Below, in pieces: positions 8,484-16,920 of a stretch of 64,000 bases of DNA. Source of the DNA: Desulfuromonadaceae bacterium (GTDB lineage Bacteria; Desulfobacterota; Desulfuromonadia; Geobacterales; Pseudopelobacteraceae). The position numbers and the translations under genes were made by a program. The stretch spans positions 1 to 64,000 of the forward strand of contig JAQUIT010000005.1 of assembly GCA_028681335.1 (NCBI GenBank). Direction: 5' to 3'. Numbering within the stretch: the first letter of the stretch is position 1; each line of letters opens with the position of its first letter. The notes beneath the pieces are model-generated. The model was given only the letters and a program-made list of their open reading frames with translations. It ran no database searches and was not told the DNA's origin.

Positions 8484-8945
8484 ATGTTGTCAAAGAAAAC
8501 AAAATACGCACTCAAGGCACTGATAAATCTGGCGGGACAACCGCCTGACGAACCGGTCCTCATTTCTGAATTGGCCAGACTGGAGCAGATACCGCGCAAA
8601 TTCTTGGAGGCGATTCTACTGTCTCTCAAAAACGCCGGTCTGCTCCAGAGTAAAATCGGCAAGGGGGGCGGCTACTTTCTCGCCAGAGAACCGCGTAACA
8701 TCAGCATTGGCAGCATTATCAAGGTACTTGAGGGCGGGTATGCCCCGGTGCAATGTCTGAACGCCAGCAATAATCCGGGGTGTGACGAGTGCAACGACTT
8801 TTCAACGTGCGGCATCCGCCTGGTAATGACCGATGTGATGCAGGCAATAAGTTCCGTACTTGAAACAACCACCCTGGCAGATATGGTTGAACGTTCCGAT
8901 AATGCTAAACAAGCCAACGCTAACGTAGTAGATTTCAACATTTAA
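8484..8945 (+). CDS. Rrf2-family transcriptional regulator (CymR/IscR type)
   Basis: A DNA-binding regulator of 153 aa. The N-terminus MLSKKTKYALKALINLA is the Rrf2 signature. A winged helix-turn-helix occupies about residues 25-65, including the GKGGGYFLAR wing. It has four cysteines (C91, C100, C103, C109) in the loop where IscR holds its Fe-S cluster, so it may sense Fe-S or thiol state. Its position directly upstream of cysK resembles CymR, the cysteine-metabolism repressor. A 21-bp palindrome lies between the two genes. A cysteine or sulfide-linked signal is inference from neighbours. Confidence 0.88.
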   Translation: MLSKKTKYALKALINLAGQPPDEPVLISELARLEQIPRKFLEAILLSLKNAGLLQSKIGKGGGYFLAREPRNISIGSIIKVLEGGYAPVQCLNASNNPGCDECNDFSTCGIRLVMTDVMQAISSVLETTTLADMVERSDNAKQANANVVDFNI

Positions 8946-8950
8946 ATTTT

Positions 8951-8981
8951 TTACCACAAATGTCTATTTATTCTATAGACA
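8951..8981 (+). promoter_or_regulatory. cysK promoter with overlapping palindromic operator
   Basis: TTACCA (8951-8956), a 17-bp spacer and TATAGA (8974-8979) make a plausible promoter. Overlapping it is a perfect inverted repeat TGTCTAT-N7-ATAGACA (8961-8981), which covers the -10 and would block RNA polymerase when bound. A related copy precedes the Rrf2 gene, pointing to that protein as the binder. Confidence 0.7.
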
Positions 8982-9008
8982 TTAACTACATAAAACAGGA
9001 GGTACATC

Positions 9009-9962
9009 ATGAGCAGAATTTATGAGGACAATTCACAGTCTATCGGCAACACCCCTCTGGTGAAATTAAACCATATCACCGGAAACTCAAAAGCGACGAT
9101 CCTGGCAAAAGTAGAGGGTCGCAACCCGGCTTATTCGGTCAAATGCCGCATCGGTGCCAACATGATCTGGGACGCCGAGAAGCGCGGAATTTTGAAGCCT
9201 GGGGTTGAAATCATCGAACCGACATCCGGTAACACCGGCATAGCTCTGGCCTATGTAGCCGCTGCCCGTGGCTACAAGCTGACACTGACCATGCCTGAAA
9301 CAATGAGTATTGAACGTCGCCGGGTGCTGGCTGCTCTTGGAGCCAACCTGATTCTGACCCCAGGTGCCGAGGGGATGAAGGGGGCCATCAACCGCGCCGA
9401 GGAGATTGCCGCCGCCGAGCCGGAAAAATATTTCCTGCCGCAGCAGTTTAAAAACCCGGCCAACCCGGAGATTCACGAGAAGACTACCGGCCCGGAGATA
9501 TGGAATGATACTGACGGCGCTGTTGACGTTATTGTTGCCGGAGTCGGCACCGGCGGCACAATTAGCGGTATTTCGCGCTACTTGAAAAACACCCGTGGCA
9601 AAAACATTATCTCCGTGGCGGTTGAACCGAAAGAGAGCCCCGTCATTACGCAGCACCTGGCAGGCCTGCCGCTTCAGCCTGCCCCGCACAAAATCCAGGG
9701 GATCGGTGCCGGCTTTATCCCTGAGACTCTCGACCTCTCCGTCATTGACCGGGTAGAACTGGTAGACAGCGCCGAAGCTATTGATTTCGCCAAACGCATG
9801 GCAAAAGAAGAAGGGCTGCTGGTAGGCATTTCCTGCGGTGCCGCCGTAGCTGCGGCAGTACGGCTTGGCCAACTGGATGAATTTGCCGGCAAGACGATCG
9901 TCGTCATCCTTCCGGACGGCGCAGAACGCTATCTTTCAACAGCACTCTTCGAAGGGATCTGA
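9009..9962 (+). CDS. cysK: Cysteine synthase A (O-acetylserine sulfhydrylase)
   Basis: Makes cysteine from O-acetylserine and sulfide in the cytoplasm using PLP. The PLP lysine is in [11 protein letters not shown] (K45), the substrate loop is TSGNTG, and the phosphate cradle is VGTGGTISG. At 317 aa it is standard length. AGGAGG precedes ATG 9009. The residue after K45 is cysteine where many CysK proteins have D or a similar residue, as in some anaerobe members. It is the first gene of a sulfur block and probably controlled by the adjacent Rrf2 protein. Confidence 0.95.
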   Translation: MSRIYEDNSQSIGNTPLVKLNHITGNSKATILAKVEGRNPAYSVKCRIGANMIWDAEKRGILKPGVEIIEPTSGNTGIALAYVAAARGYKLTLTMPETMSIERRRVLAALGANLILTPGAEGMKGAINRAEEIAAAEPEKYFLPQQFKNPANPEIHEKTTGPEIWNDTDGAVDVIVAGVGTGGTISGISRYLKNTRGKNIISVAVEPKESPVITQHLAGLPLQPAPHKIQGIGAGFIPETLDLSVIDRVELVDSAEAIDFAKRMAKEEGLLVGISCGAAVAAAVRLGQLDEFAGKTIVVILPDGAERYLSTALFEGI

Positions 9963-10040
9963 GCAATCCCCACACAACCGTACGCGGCTCTGGTAATTCA
10001 AACCATCTATGCCGCTTTGGCCCCTATTCAGGAGGACACC

Positions 10041-11177
10041 ATGAACATCGCTACGCAGGCGGCACAGATAGGACTTGAGTGGGACACACGCACCGGTGCG
10101 GTGACGGTACCGATATACCAGACCGCCACGTTCAGACATCCGGGACTCGGCCAAAGTACCGGCTATGACTACAGCCGTTCCGGCAACCCGACCCGCCAAG
10201 CGCTTGAAGACGGCATTGCACGTCTGGACGGCGCGGCGCGCGGTTTCGCCTATTCATCCGGCATGGCGGCCATCACCAACCTGCTGCTGCTCTTCGGAAC
10301 CGGTGACCATCTCATCGTGACTGAGGACCTTTACGGCGGCACCTGTCGCCTGTTTGACAAAATATTCAGCCGGTACGGCATCACTTTCAGCTACGTGGAT
10401 ACGACAGACACGAGGGCCGTACGTTCAGCGATTACTCCCGCGACAAAGGCCGTCTTTATAGAGACACTGACCAATCCGCTGCTCAAGTTTGCCGATCTGC
10501 CGGCCATCGCGGCTATCTGCAAAGAGAACAGCCTGTTACTGATTGCCGACAACACCTTTCTGACCCCCTATCTGCTTCGGCCCCTTGACCTGGGTGCCGA
10601 CATCGCTGTGTATAGCGCCACCAAGTACCTGGCCGGACACAACGACACCGTGGCCGGACTGGTCACCGTCAAGGACCCGGTGCTGGCGGAGCAGGTGTAC
10701 TTTCACCAGAACTCAGTAGGTGCCGTGCTTGGCCCGCAGGATTCCTGGCTGACGTCCCGCGGCATCAAGACCCTGGCCATCAGAATGGACCGCCAGCAGG
10801 AGAATGCCGGGCGGATTGCAGAGTGGCTTGCCGCACACCCCCGCATAAACAAGGTATTTTACCCCGGCCTGAAAGACCACCCTGACCACGCCCTGATGGG
10901 TCGGCATGCCAGAGGTTTTTGTGCGATGATCTCTTTTGAGGTTGACAAGCCGGAGCTGGTCGAGCAGATTCTGCTGAAAACAACCCTGATCTCGTTTGCC
11001 GAAAGTCTCGGCGGGGTCGAAAGCCTGATAACCTTCCCCGAAGTACAGACGCACGCGGACATACCGCCAGAGCTGCGAACCAGGCTAGGTATCAACAATG
11101 TCCTGCTGCGACTGTCCGTCGGGATCGAAGATTGCGATGACCTGATTGAAGATCTGCGCCAGGCACTTGGAGAATAA
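10041..11177 (+). CDS. Trans-sulfuration PLP enzyme 1 (cystathionine gamma-synthase/lyase family)
   Basis: A Cys/Met-metabolism PLP enzyme of 378 aa. Visible motifs are YDYSRSGNPT (phosphate and substrate loop), SSGMAAI, and the PLP lysine in YSATKYLAGH (K195). Start ATG 10041 follows GGAGG by five bases. An earlier in-frame ATG at 10017 has no ribosome site. The family covers cystathionine gamma-synthase, O-acylhomoserine sulfhydrylase, cystathionine beta- and gamma-lyase and methionine gamma-lyase, and residues alone do not decide. With its tandem paralogue it could give the homoserine-to-homocysteine route or the reverse route to cysteine. Confidence 0.85.
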   Translation: MNIATQAAQIGLEWDTRTGAVTVPIYQTATFRHPGLGQSTGYDYSRSGNPTRQALEDGIARLDGAARGFAYSSGMAAITNLLLLFGTGDHLIVTEDLYGGTCRLFDKIFSRYGITFSYVDTTDTRAVRSAITPATKAVFIETLTNPLLKFADLPAIAAICKENSLLLIADNTFLTPYLLRPLDLGADIAVYSATKYLAGHNDTVAGLVTVKDPVLAEQVYFHQNSVGAVLGPQDSWLTSRGIKTLAIRMDRQQENAGRIAEWLAAHPRINKVFYPGLKDHPDHALMGRHARGFCAMISFEVDKPELVEQILLKTTLISFAESLGGVESLITFPEVQTHADIPPELRTRLGINNVLLRLSVGIEDCDDLIEDLRQALGE

Positions 11178-11189
11178 GGAGTGACTACT

Positions 11190-12323
11190 ATGAAGCTGGC
11201 AACAAAACTTATCCATGGCGGCCCGACGACGGACCTGCAGACCGGGGCAATCGGGGTACCGATCTATCAGATATCGACCTATCGTCAAACCTCCGTCGAT
11301 CATTTCAGCAAGTATGATTACGCCAGAGGCGACAACCCGACGAGAGAAGCGCTTGAAGAAACGATTGCCGTACTTGAAAATGGCTCGCGCTGCCTCGCCT
11401 TTGCCTCCGGCATGGCGGCAATATCAACCACCCTGATGATCTTTTCCCCCGGCGACCATCTGGTAGTCTGTGACGATGTGTACGGCGGCGCCTACCGGGC
11501 TATTTCAACCATTTTCAGCCGGATGGGGATCACCTCCACCTTTGTCGATGCCACGGACCTGGCCGCTATTGAAGCCGCTATCTGCCCGGAGACAAAGGGG
11601 CTCTACCTGGAAACGCCGTCCAACCCGCTCCTGAAGGTAACCGATCTGCGCGGAGCTGTTGAGATCGCCCATCGTCACGGCATCATAACCCTCGTTGACA
11701 ACACCTTCATGACCCCCTATCTGCAGCGACCGTTGGAACTCGGCTGCGATATCGTCCTGCACAGCGGCACTAAATTCATCAACGGCCACAGCGACGTCCT
11801 TTGCGGCTTTGCCGTGGTCAGGGACAACGAGCTGGGGCAGCGCATCCGCTACATCCAGAACGCCTTTGGCACCGGCCTTGGCCCGCAGGATTCGTTTCTT
11901 ACCCTGCGCGGCGTCAAGACGCTCAAGGTCAGAATGGACCAGAGCCAGCAGAACACCCACAAGATCGTATCCTGGTTGAAACAGCATCCCCGCGTTACCG
12001 CACTCCATTACCCCGGCCTTCCGGAGCATCCCGGCCACGAAATCCATGCCGCACAGGCGGACGGCCCCGGTGCGGTATTCTCCTTTGAGCTTGATTCATA
12101 CGAAACGACCAAAAGGTTACTGGAAAATTCCCGCCTGGCCGCCTTTGCCGTCAGCCTGGGTGGAGTAGAAAGTATCATTTCGTACCCGGCAAAAATGTCG
12201 CACGCTTCCGTACCAAAGAAAGAGCGGGAACGCAAAGGGATCGCCGACACATTGGTACGGCTCTCGGTTGGACTGGAAGACCCGGATGATATGATTGCTG
12301 ATCTCCAGCAGGCGATAGGATAG
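11190..12323 (+). CDS. Trans-sulfuration PLP enzyme 2 (cystathionine gamma-synthase/lyase family)
   Basis: Paralogue of the preceding gene, 377 aa. It has the same ordered motifs: YDYARGDNPT, ASGMAAI, and PLP lysine HSGTKFINGH (K195). Start ATG 11190 lies eight bases after AAGGAG. A GTG at 11181 abuts that site too closely. The two genes are 12 bp apart and clearly arose by duplication, since spacing and key residue numbers match. One is likely the synthase and the other the lyase of trans-sulfuration, but which is which is not visible. It is followed 3 bp later by the ThiS-ThiF fusion gene. Confidence 0.85.
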   Translation: MKLATKLIHGGPTTDLQTGAIGVPIYQISTYRQTSVDHFSKYDYARGDNPTREALEETIAVLENGSRCLAFASGMAAISTTLMIFSPGDHLVVCDDVYGGAYRAISTIFSRMGITSTFVDATDLAAIEAAICPETKGLYLETPSNPLLKVTDLRGAVEIAHRHGIITLVDNTFMTPYLQRPLELGCDIVLHSGTKFINGHSDVLCGFAVVRDNELGQRIRYIQNAFGTGLGPQDSFLTLRGVKTLKVRMDQSQQNTHKIVSWLKQHPRVTALHYPGLPEHPGHEIHAAQADGPGAVFSFELDSYETTKRLLENSRLAAFAVSLGGVESIISYPAKMSHASVPKKERERKGIADTLVRLSVGLEDPDDMIADLQQAIG

Positions 12324-12326
12324 ACC

Positions 12327-13130
12327 GTGAATATTTGTATTAACGAGAAACCGGCACGCATCGAAAAGGGGCTGACACTCGGGGCGGTTGCAACGCTTTA
12401 CCGGGAGGGTGCCGACATATTGATACTGAACGGCTTCCCGGCCCCGGCGGATACAAAATTGAAGGATGGTGACGAACTGTTTCTGATCCGGCGGGGAGAG
12501 ATTCCGACCGAAGAAGAGCTCGAAGGACTGATGGCGGCACGGCACACCCCGGGTGTGCACACCCGCCTGAAACAGGCATCTGTCGGCATAGCCGGCGTGG
12601 GGGGGCTCGGCTCGGCTGTCGCCGTAGCGCTGGCCAGGGTCGGCGTCGGCAGGCTGGTGATCGCCGACTTTGACGTTGTAGAGCCCTCCAACCTCAATCG
12701 TCAGCAGTACTTTATCGACCAGATCGGCCACTATAAAGTCGATGCCCTGTCCTGCAACCTGCAGCGCATCAATCCGTACATAGCCGTTGAGTCACACCGC
12801 CTACTGCTCGGCCCGGAAAACATTGCCGCAACTTTTGCCGACTGCCGGATCGTGGTTGAGGCCTTTGACCGCGCTGAGATGAAGGCGATGCTGGTAAACA
12901 ATGTGCTCGAATCGATGCCGTCCTGCACCATCGTCGCCGCTTCCGGAGTCGCCGGATACGGACCGAACAACAGCATTACAACACGGCGGGTATCAAGACG
13001 CCTCTACCTGGCGGGGGATATGGTATCGGAAGCGGAAGCGGGAAGCGGGCTGATGGCCCCGCGCGTCGGTATCGCCGCACACCATCAGGCGAATCAGGTG
13101 ATCAGAATTTTACTAGGGGAAGATGAATGA
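12327..13130 (+). CDS. thiF: ThiS-like/ThiF-like fusion (E1-type adenylyltransferase), 267 aa
   Basis: ThiF-type proteins adenylate the C-terminus of a small ubiquitin-like sulfur carrier before it is thiocarboxylated. Residues 1-60 look like a beta-grasp ThiS domain (MNICINEKPARIEKGLTL to DGDELFLIRRGE) but lack the terminal Gly-Gly. Residues 75-267 are the E1-like domain, with GIAGVGGLGS (88-96), the ADFDVVEPSNLNRQQY segment and HYKVDAL. It belongs with short ThiF family 2 proteins. Start GTG 12327 is 3 bp after the previous gene, and its end overlaps mnmA by 4 bp. Its place between trans-sulfuration enzymes and a tRNA thiolase suggests sulfur transfer for thiamine, homocysteine or cysteine. 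Confidence 0.85.
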   Translation: MNICINEKPARIEKGLTLGAVATLYREGADILILNGFPAPADTKLKDGDELFLIRRGEIPTEEELEGLMAARHTPGVHTRLKQASVGIAGVGGLGSAVAVALARVGVGRLVIADFDVVEPSNLNRQQYFIDQIGHYKVDALSCNLQRINPYIAVESHRLLLGPENIAATFADCRIVVEAFDRAEMKAMLVNNVLESMPSCTIVAASGVAGYGPNNSITTRRVSRRLYLAGDMVSEAEAGSGLMAPRVGIAAHHQANQVIRILLGEDE

Positions 13131-14185
13131 GCAGAATTGCCGTAGCCATGAGCGGGGGAGTTGATTCCTCCGTCACCGCCGCGCTGTTGAAGCAGCAGGG
13201 GCACGAGGTCATCGGCATAACCATGAGCCTCTTTGCGCCTCACGGCAGCGACAGCAGCTCACCGGCCCACGACGCAGCCATCGTGGCAGAGCATCTGGGC
13301 ATTTCGCACCACGTTGCAGACTTTGCCCCGGATTTCAGCAGACTGATCATCGGTGACTTCATCGACGAATACCGCGCCGGTCACACACCAAACCCCTGCG
13401 TGCGCTGCAACCGCTACATAAAATTCGGCCTGCTGCTTGATAAAGCGCGTGAACTGGGGGCAGATCTGCTGGCGACCGGGCACTACGCCATAAAAACGGT
13501 TGATGCGGACGGCACCTGCCATCTGCGTGTTGCCGCCAACAGCCGCAAGGACCAGTCGTATTTTCTCTACTCGCTGACCCAGCCGCAATTACAGGACGTC
13601 ATATTTCCGCTCGGTACGTTCGAAAACAAGGATGACGTGCGCCGTCTGGCGCGCGAGTTCGCCCTTCCGGTCGCCGAAAAGAGTGACAGCCAGGAGGTCT
13701 GCTTTATCCCGAACGATGATTACGTGTCGTTTCTGGAGGGGAATGCCGCGTTGGGCGCTGCCGATGGTGACATCATCCACCTGGACGGCAGGATCGTCGG
13801 ACGTCACCACGGCACGCACCGCTACACGATCGGCCAGCGCAAGGGGCTGGGGATCGGCTGGAGCGAGCCGCTGTACGTGATCGGGATTGATGCCGAACGG
13901 AATATCGTGCTGGTGGGCGAACAGCAGCATGTGTATGCAGCCGGTTTGCATGCCGAAGAGGTCAGCTGGGTGGTGACGCCGGAGACGGGAGAATTTGCCA
14001 CGACCTGCAAGATCCGCTACCGCCACCAGCCGGTCGGCTGCCGGGTACGAATGCTGGCAGGAGGAGCATGCGACCTGATTTTTGACCAGCCGCAGAAAGC
14101 GGTGACCCCCGGACAGGCGCTGGTATTCTATTGCGACGGTGAAGTCATGGGTGGCGGGCGCATCATCCGCCCGTTAGTACGTTAA
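13127..14185 (+). CDS. mnmA: tRNA-specific 2-thiouridylase MnmA
   Basis: Adds sulfur to U34 of tRNA for Lys, Glu and Gln. The PP-loop SGGVDSS (9-15) binds ATP. The catalytic cysteine pair is C94 (CVRCNRYIKF) and C190 (SQEVCFIPND). At 352 aa it is close to normal. An extra cysteine, C91, sits where most relatives have aspartate. Start ATG 13127 overlaps the thiF-like stop by 4 bp, so the two are translationally coupled. The end is 16 bp from a convergent gene with no clear terminator between them. Confidence 0.94.
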   Translation: MSRIAVAMSGGVDSSVTAALLKQQGHEVIGITMSLFAPHGSDSSSPAHDAAIVAEHLGISHHVADFAPDFSRLIIGDFIDEYRAGHTPNPCVRCNRYIKFGLLLDKARELGADLLATGHYAIKTVDADGTCHLRVAANSRKDQSYFLYSLTQPQLQDVIFPLGTFENKDDVRRLAREFALPVAEKSDSQEVCFIPNDDYVSFLEGNAALGAADGDIIHLDGRIVGRHHGTHRYTIGQRKGLGIGWSEPLYVIGIDAERNIVLVGEQQHVYAAGLHAEEVSWVVTPETGEFATTCKIRYRHQPVGCRVRMLAGGACDLIFDQPQKAVTPGQALVFYCDGEVMGGGRIIRPLVR

Positions 14186-14201
14186 GAATAGTCCCGATTT
14201 A

Positions 14202-15767
14202 TCAGGGTGCCGCATAAATAGTATCCCACGTGGCAGGCCCCTTGGGGTTTTTAATCTTGAATTCCAGATACTGCGCCGCTTTTTTCAACTTCTCGTTCGG
14301 CATCGCCATAGTCAAGAACGTGTCTAAAGCACCGAGCACCAGCCGTTCCGCATTCTGACTGGCAAACCCCTCCCCTTCGACAATGCCCCGCAGGTAGCCG
14401 AGCAGGGATTTCTGTTCCTCTTCACCCTGCAAACGCTTCGCATCGGCAATAAACAGTAGATAGCGGGCTTTGTCGCGAACCGACACACCCAGATGCTTTT
14501 CCGCCAGAAGCGACTCTACAACCGTAGCGATACTCCCCTGCTCGGCATAATTCAGGTTCTTGTTCTCGAGATATGAGGCAAGATATTCCAGAGCGGCCAG
14601 ACGACTCGCAGGGTCTCCAGCCTTAAACAGCAACAGCTGGGCAGCCTGCAGTTTAAGTTCGTCAGGCTGTTCCGGATGAAGAAAACAGCGCAGCATCAGG
14701 GTCAGCTTTTCACTGGCAGCCTCTGTCAGGCCCGGATCACCCACCTTTGAGCCGATGTTTTCCAGCAGGTCACGTTTATTCGCATACTCGCCGAAACGGA
14801 TATGGACAATCAGGGCACGCACCTGAGGGTCTTCGCTCTCGTCCCACAACTCATCGACTCCCCGCAGAATTCTGGAACAGATTGAGCGGATCTTTTCCTC
14901 TTTGGGCTGTTCTTCCTGGTTCCAGTAATCCGGGTAGGTATCGAGAATCGTGTCAGCTTCTTCCGGATTCTTAGCTTTTTCAAGCAGCGACCTGAAGTAT
15001 GACAGGATCTTGATCTGATAATTGCTCCCCGCATCCTTGAGCGGCCTGAGGAGATCATCCAGAAACGTGGCATTCAGCCCTGAAGCGCCGCTGCAGAGAT
15101 AGCGGTACACCCCTTCGGCCTTATCAACCTGCTTTTCAATATATTTACGCCGCAGCGTTTCTCCAAGAGAGGTAGACTGAACCTTTTTAAAAAAGACGCT
15201 TAGCAGGTTGGATGCGTGGTGTTTGATGCTGTTGTCTATTTCATCGGAGACGACAATATCCAGGCAGGCATCAAATATTTTGACCTGCTCACTCTCATTG
15301 CAGGACGAGTCAATATAGTCCTCAACGATCGCCAGAATTTCAGCCATATGGTTACGGTTACGGCCATTGAGAAGAGTGGTGAAGGTCTCACGCAGGCTGT
15401 TGACATCGACAATGCCAAAGAGGAACTTGACGGCAGCGTTCCGACTTGAAGTTCCCTTGCCATCAGCAGATTTCAACAGTTTCAGAATACTTTCGGCGGG
15501 GTCGGTAACCCAGTCCGGCACGAGATCTTCCATAAAGTGCTCGGCTTTTCTGCGTACGACGGCGTCCAGATCATAGATAAAATAGCGCGCCACATCGATG
15601 CGGAATTCACGTCCGGCCGAAGACGAGGCGATAACGTCAAGGGCAGCAGCCTTGTCTTTGGACGAAAGACGGGCAATATCCCTCTTTGCCTTGGATGAAT
15701 CATTGATTTTTATATAAAAATTGACTATGTCTTTGACCGATACTTCCGCATCTACATCTATTTCCAT
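14202..15767 (-). CDS. Helical-repeat (HEAT-like) protein of unknown function, 521 aa
   Basis: An all-helical, charged cytoplasmic protein with no signal peptide or membrane helix. Helical pairs recur along its length (for example FRIDVARYFIYDLDAVVRRKA, and LAALEYLASYLENKNL near the C-terminus), as in HEAT or ARM scaffolds. The N-terminus (MEIDVDAEVSVKDIVNFYIKI) is distinctive. I use ATG 15767, preceded by AAGG about nine bases upstream. The frame extends to 15809 without a better start. I do not recognise a named family. A protein-binding scaffold role is only an inference from the repeats. Confidence 0.7.
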   Translation of the reverse strand: MEIDVDAEVSVKDIVNFYIKINDSSKAKRDIARLSSKDKAAALDVIASSSAGREFRIDVARYFIYDLDAVVRRKAEHFMEDLVPDWVTDPAESILKLLKSADGKGTSSRNAAVKFLFGIVDVNSLRETFTTLLNGRNRNHMAEILAIVEDYIDSSCNESEQVKIFDACLDIVVSDEIDNSIKHHASNLLSVFFKKVQSTSLGETLRRKYIEKQVDKAEGVYRYLCSGASGLNATFLDDLLRPLKDAGSNYQIKILSYFRSLLEKAKNPEEADTILDTYPDYWNQEEQPKEEKIRSICSRILRGVDELWDESEDPQVRALIVHIRFGEYANKRDLLENIGSKVGDPGLTEAASEKLTLMLRCFLHPEQPDELKLQAAQLLLFKAGDPASRLAALEYLASYLENKNLNYAEQGSIATVVESLLAEKHLGVSVRDKARYLLFIADAKRLQGEEEQKSLLGYLRGIVEGEGFASQNAERLVLGALDTFLTMAMPNEKLKKAAQYLEFKIKNPKGPATWDTIYAAP

Positions 15768-15835
15768 GTCAGGTGCCTTTCCAACCGTTTTGTGCGAGTA
15801 TAGCCGCAAGAATTGTTATACGCAACTCCATCCAC

Positions 15836-15855
15836 AAAAAAAGGCCGCTCCGGCC
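15836..15855 (-). terminator. Minus-strand terminator-like hairpin
   Basis: GGCCG-CTC-CGGCC is followed on the minus strand by seven T. No minus-strand gene ends here, since the nearest stop upstream on that strand is at 16908. It may stop antisense transcription across the MuiA-like gene, protecting the divergent promoter of the helical-repeat gene. Confidence 0.55.
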
Positions 15856-15867
15856 GGGGAGAACTTT

Positions 15868-16920
15868 ATGCGCACCAGCCTGAAGCGGATAAAAATGATC
15901 TGTGCAGCAACGGACTCTGGATCTGCAAGGGAATCGTGGACACGCACCTGCCGTCTGCTGATCGGTGTCTCCCTCATGCTCTTCGCCGGCTCCCCGGCAT
16001 CAGCTGAGCAGAAAATCACCTTTTATCGTGATGGCGCACTGTTCCGACAGGGAGCGGTCGCCGTCAAAGGGGTGATTAACCTCCCGCTTCCGACAGACCT
16101 GTTGGCACATACAGTTACCATTATACCGGGACGCGGCACCACTGTTCTGGGCGTTGAAACGTTCAATGGCGATGTGGGGAAAAGAGCGGACAAGGAGCTC
16201 GAAGCTCTGACAGAGCAACGGCGGCGCCTGGAGGATCGTTTACAGGCTCTGGAAACCCGCGAGACTATTTTTGCAGCGGCAGCGAAATCACAAAGCGGCA
16301 AGGCACCGCGCAAGACCAAGACCAACCCGGACCCACTGCAGAGTATCCGTCAGGGGACTGACTTTGCCATTGCCCAACTGGAGAGCGTCTATACGACCCG
16401 GCGCAAGACAACGCAGGAGCTGCAGAGGATCGACACACGCCTGGCTGCAGCCAAAAAAAAGCGCCACCAGACGGCAGAGTTATTGCGGATAACCGTCACC
16501 CCTCCCCGCGGCAGCGTGACACTCCGTTATGCAACAACAGAACAGGGGTGGCAGCCACAGTACAATCTGCACGTGACCGGAGACGGCTCTGCCCACCTGC
16601 AGCTTTCGGCCCGCATAACAGCAAACACGCGTGGGCAACTGGTGACCGTTTCAACGGGAACCCTGGCTGAAGGCGCTGCTGTCGAAACGTTTCCTATTAA
16701 GTCGGGGTCTGCGGTTCTTACCGACTATCGCCTTCCACTGACGGAAGAACACTCGACAGAAGGGATTTTTAATACTTTTTCCGGCACGCTTACCAACAGC
16801 ACGCCACATTACCTGCAGCCGGGAGAATGCGGGCTGTTCCGTGGAGGCACCTATCTTGGCAGTTTCAGGTTTGAAGGGATGTCATCAGGGCGGAGCAGGG
16901 CCATTTCTTATGGCAAATGA
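15868..16920 (+). CDS. Exported MuiA-like protein (DUF4140/DUF4139), shortened
   Basis: A 350-aa protein with an N-terminal export signal (basic start, hydrophobic RLLIGVSLMLFAGSPASA, likely cleavage after ASA near residue 47). It continues as mucoidy-inhibitor-A family: a beta-rich start (KITFYRDGALFRQGAV), a long charged coiled coil (about residues 105-205), then GSVTLRYATTEQGWQPQYNLHVTG and a C-terminal LQPGECGLFRGGTYLGSFRF segment. Family proteins are usually over 500 aa, and the part after that segment is missing. GGGGAG lies seven bases before ATG 15868. The 3' end overlaps the convergent kinase by 13 bp. Function is unknown. Confidence 0.7.
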   Translation: MRTSLKRIKMICAATDSGSARESWTRTCRLLIGVSLMLFAGSPASAEQKITFYRDGALFRQGAVAVKGVINLPLPTDLLAHTVTIIPGRGTTVLGVETFNGDVGKRADKELEALTEQRRRLEDRLQALETRETIFAAAAKSQSGKAPRKTKTNPDPLQSIRQGTDFAIAQLESVYTTRRKTTQELQRIDTRLAAAKKKRHQTAELLRITVTPPRGSVTLRYATTEQGWQPQYNLHVTGDGSAHLQLSARITANTRGQLVTVSTGTLAEGAAVETFPIKSGSAVLTDYRLPLTEEHSTEGIFNTFSGTLTNSTPHYLQPGECGLFRGGTYLGSFRFEGMSSGRSRAISYGK

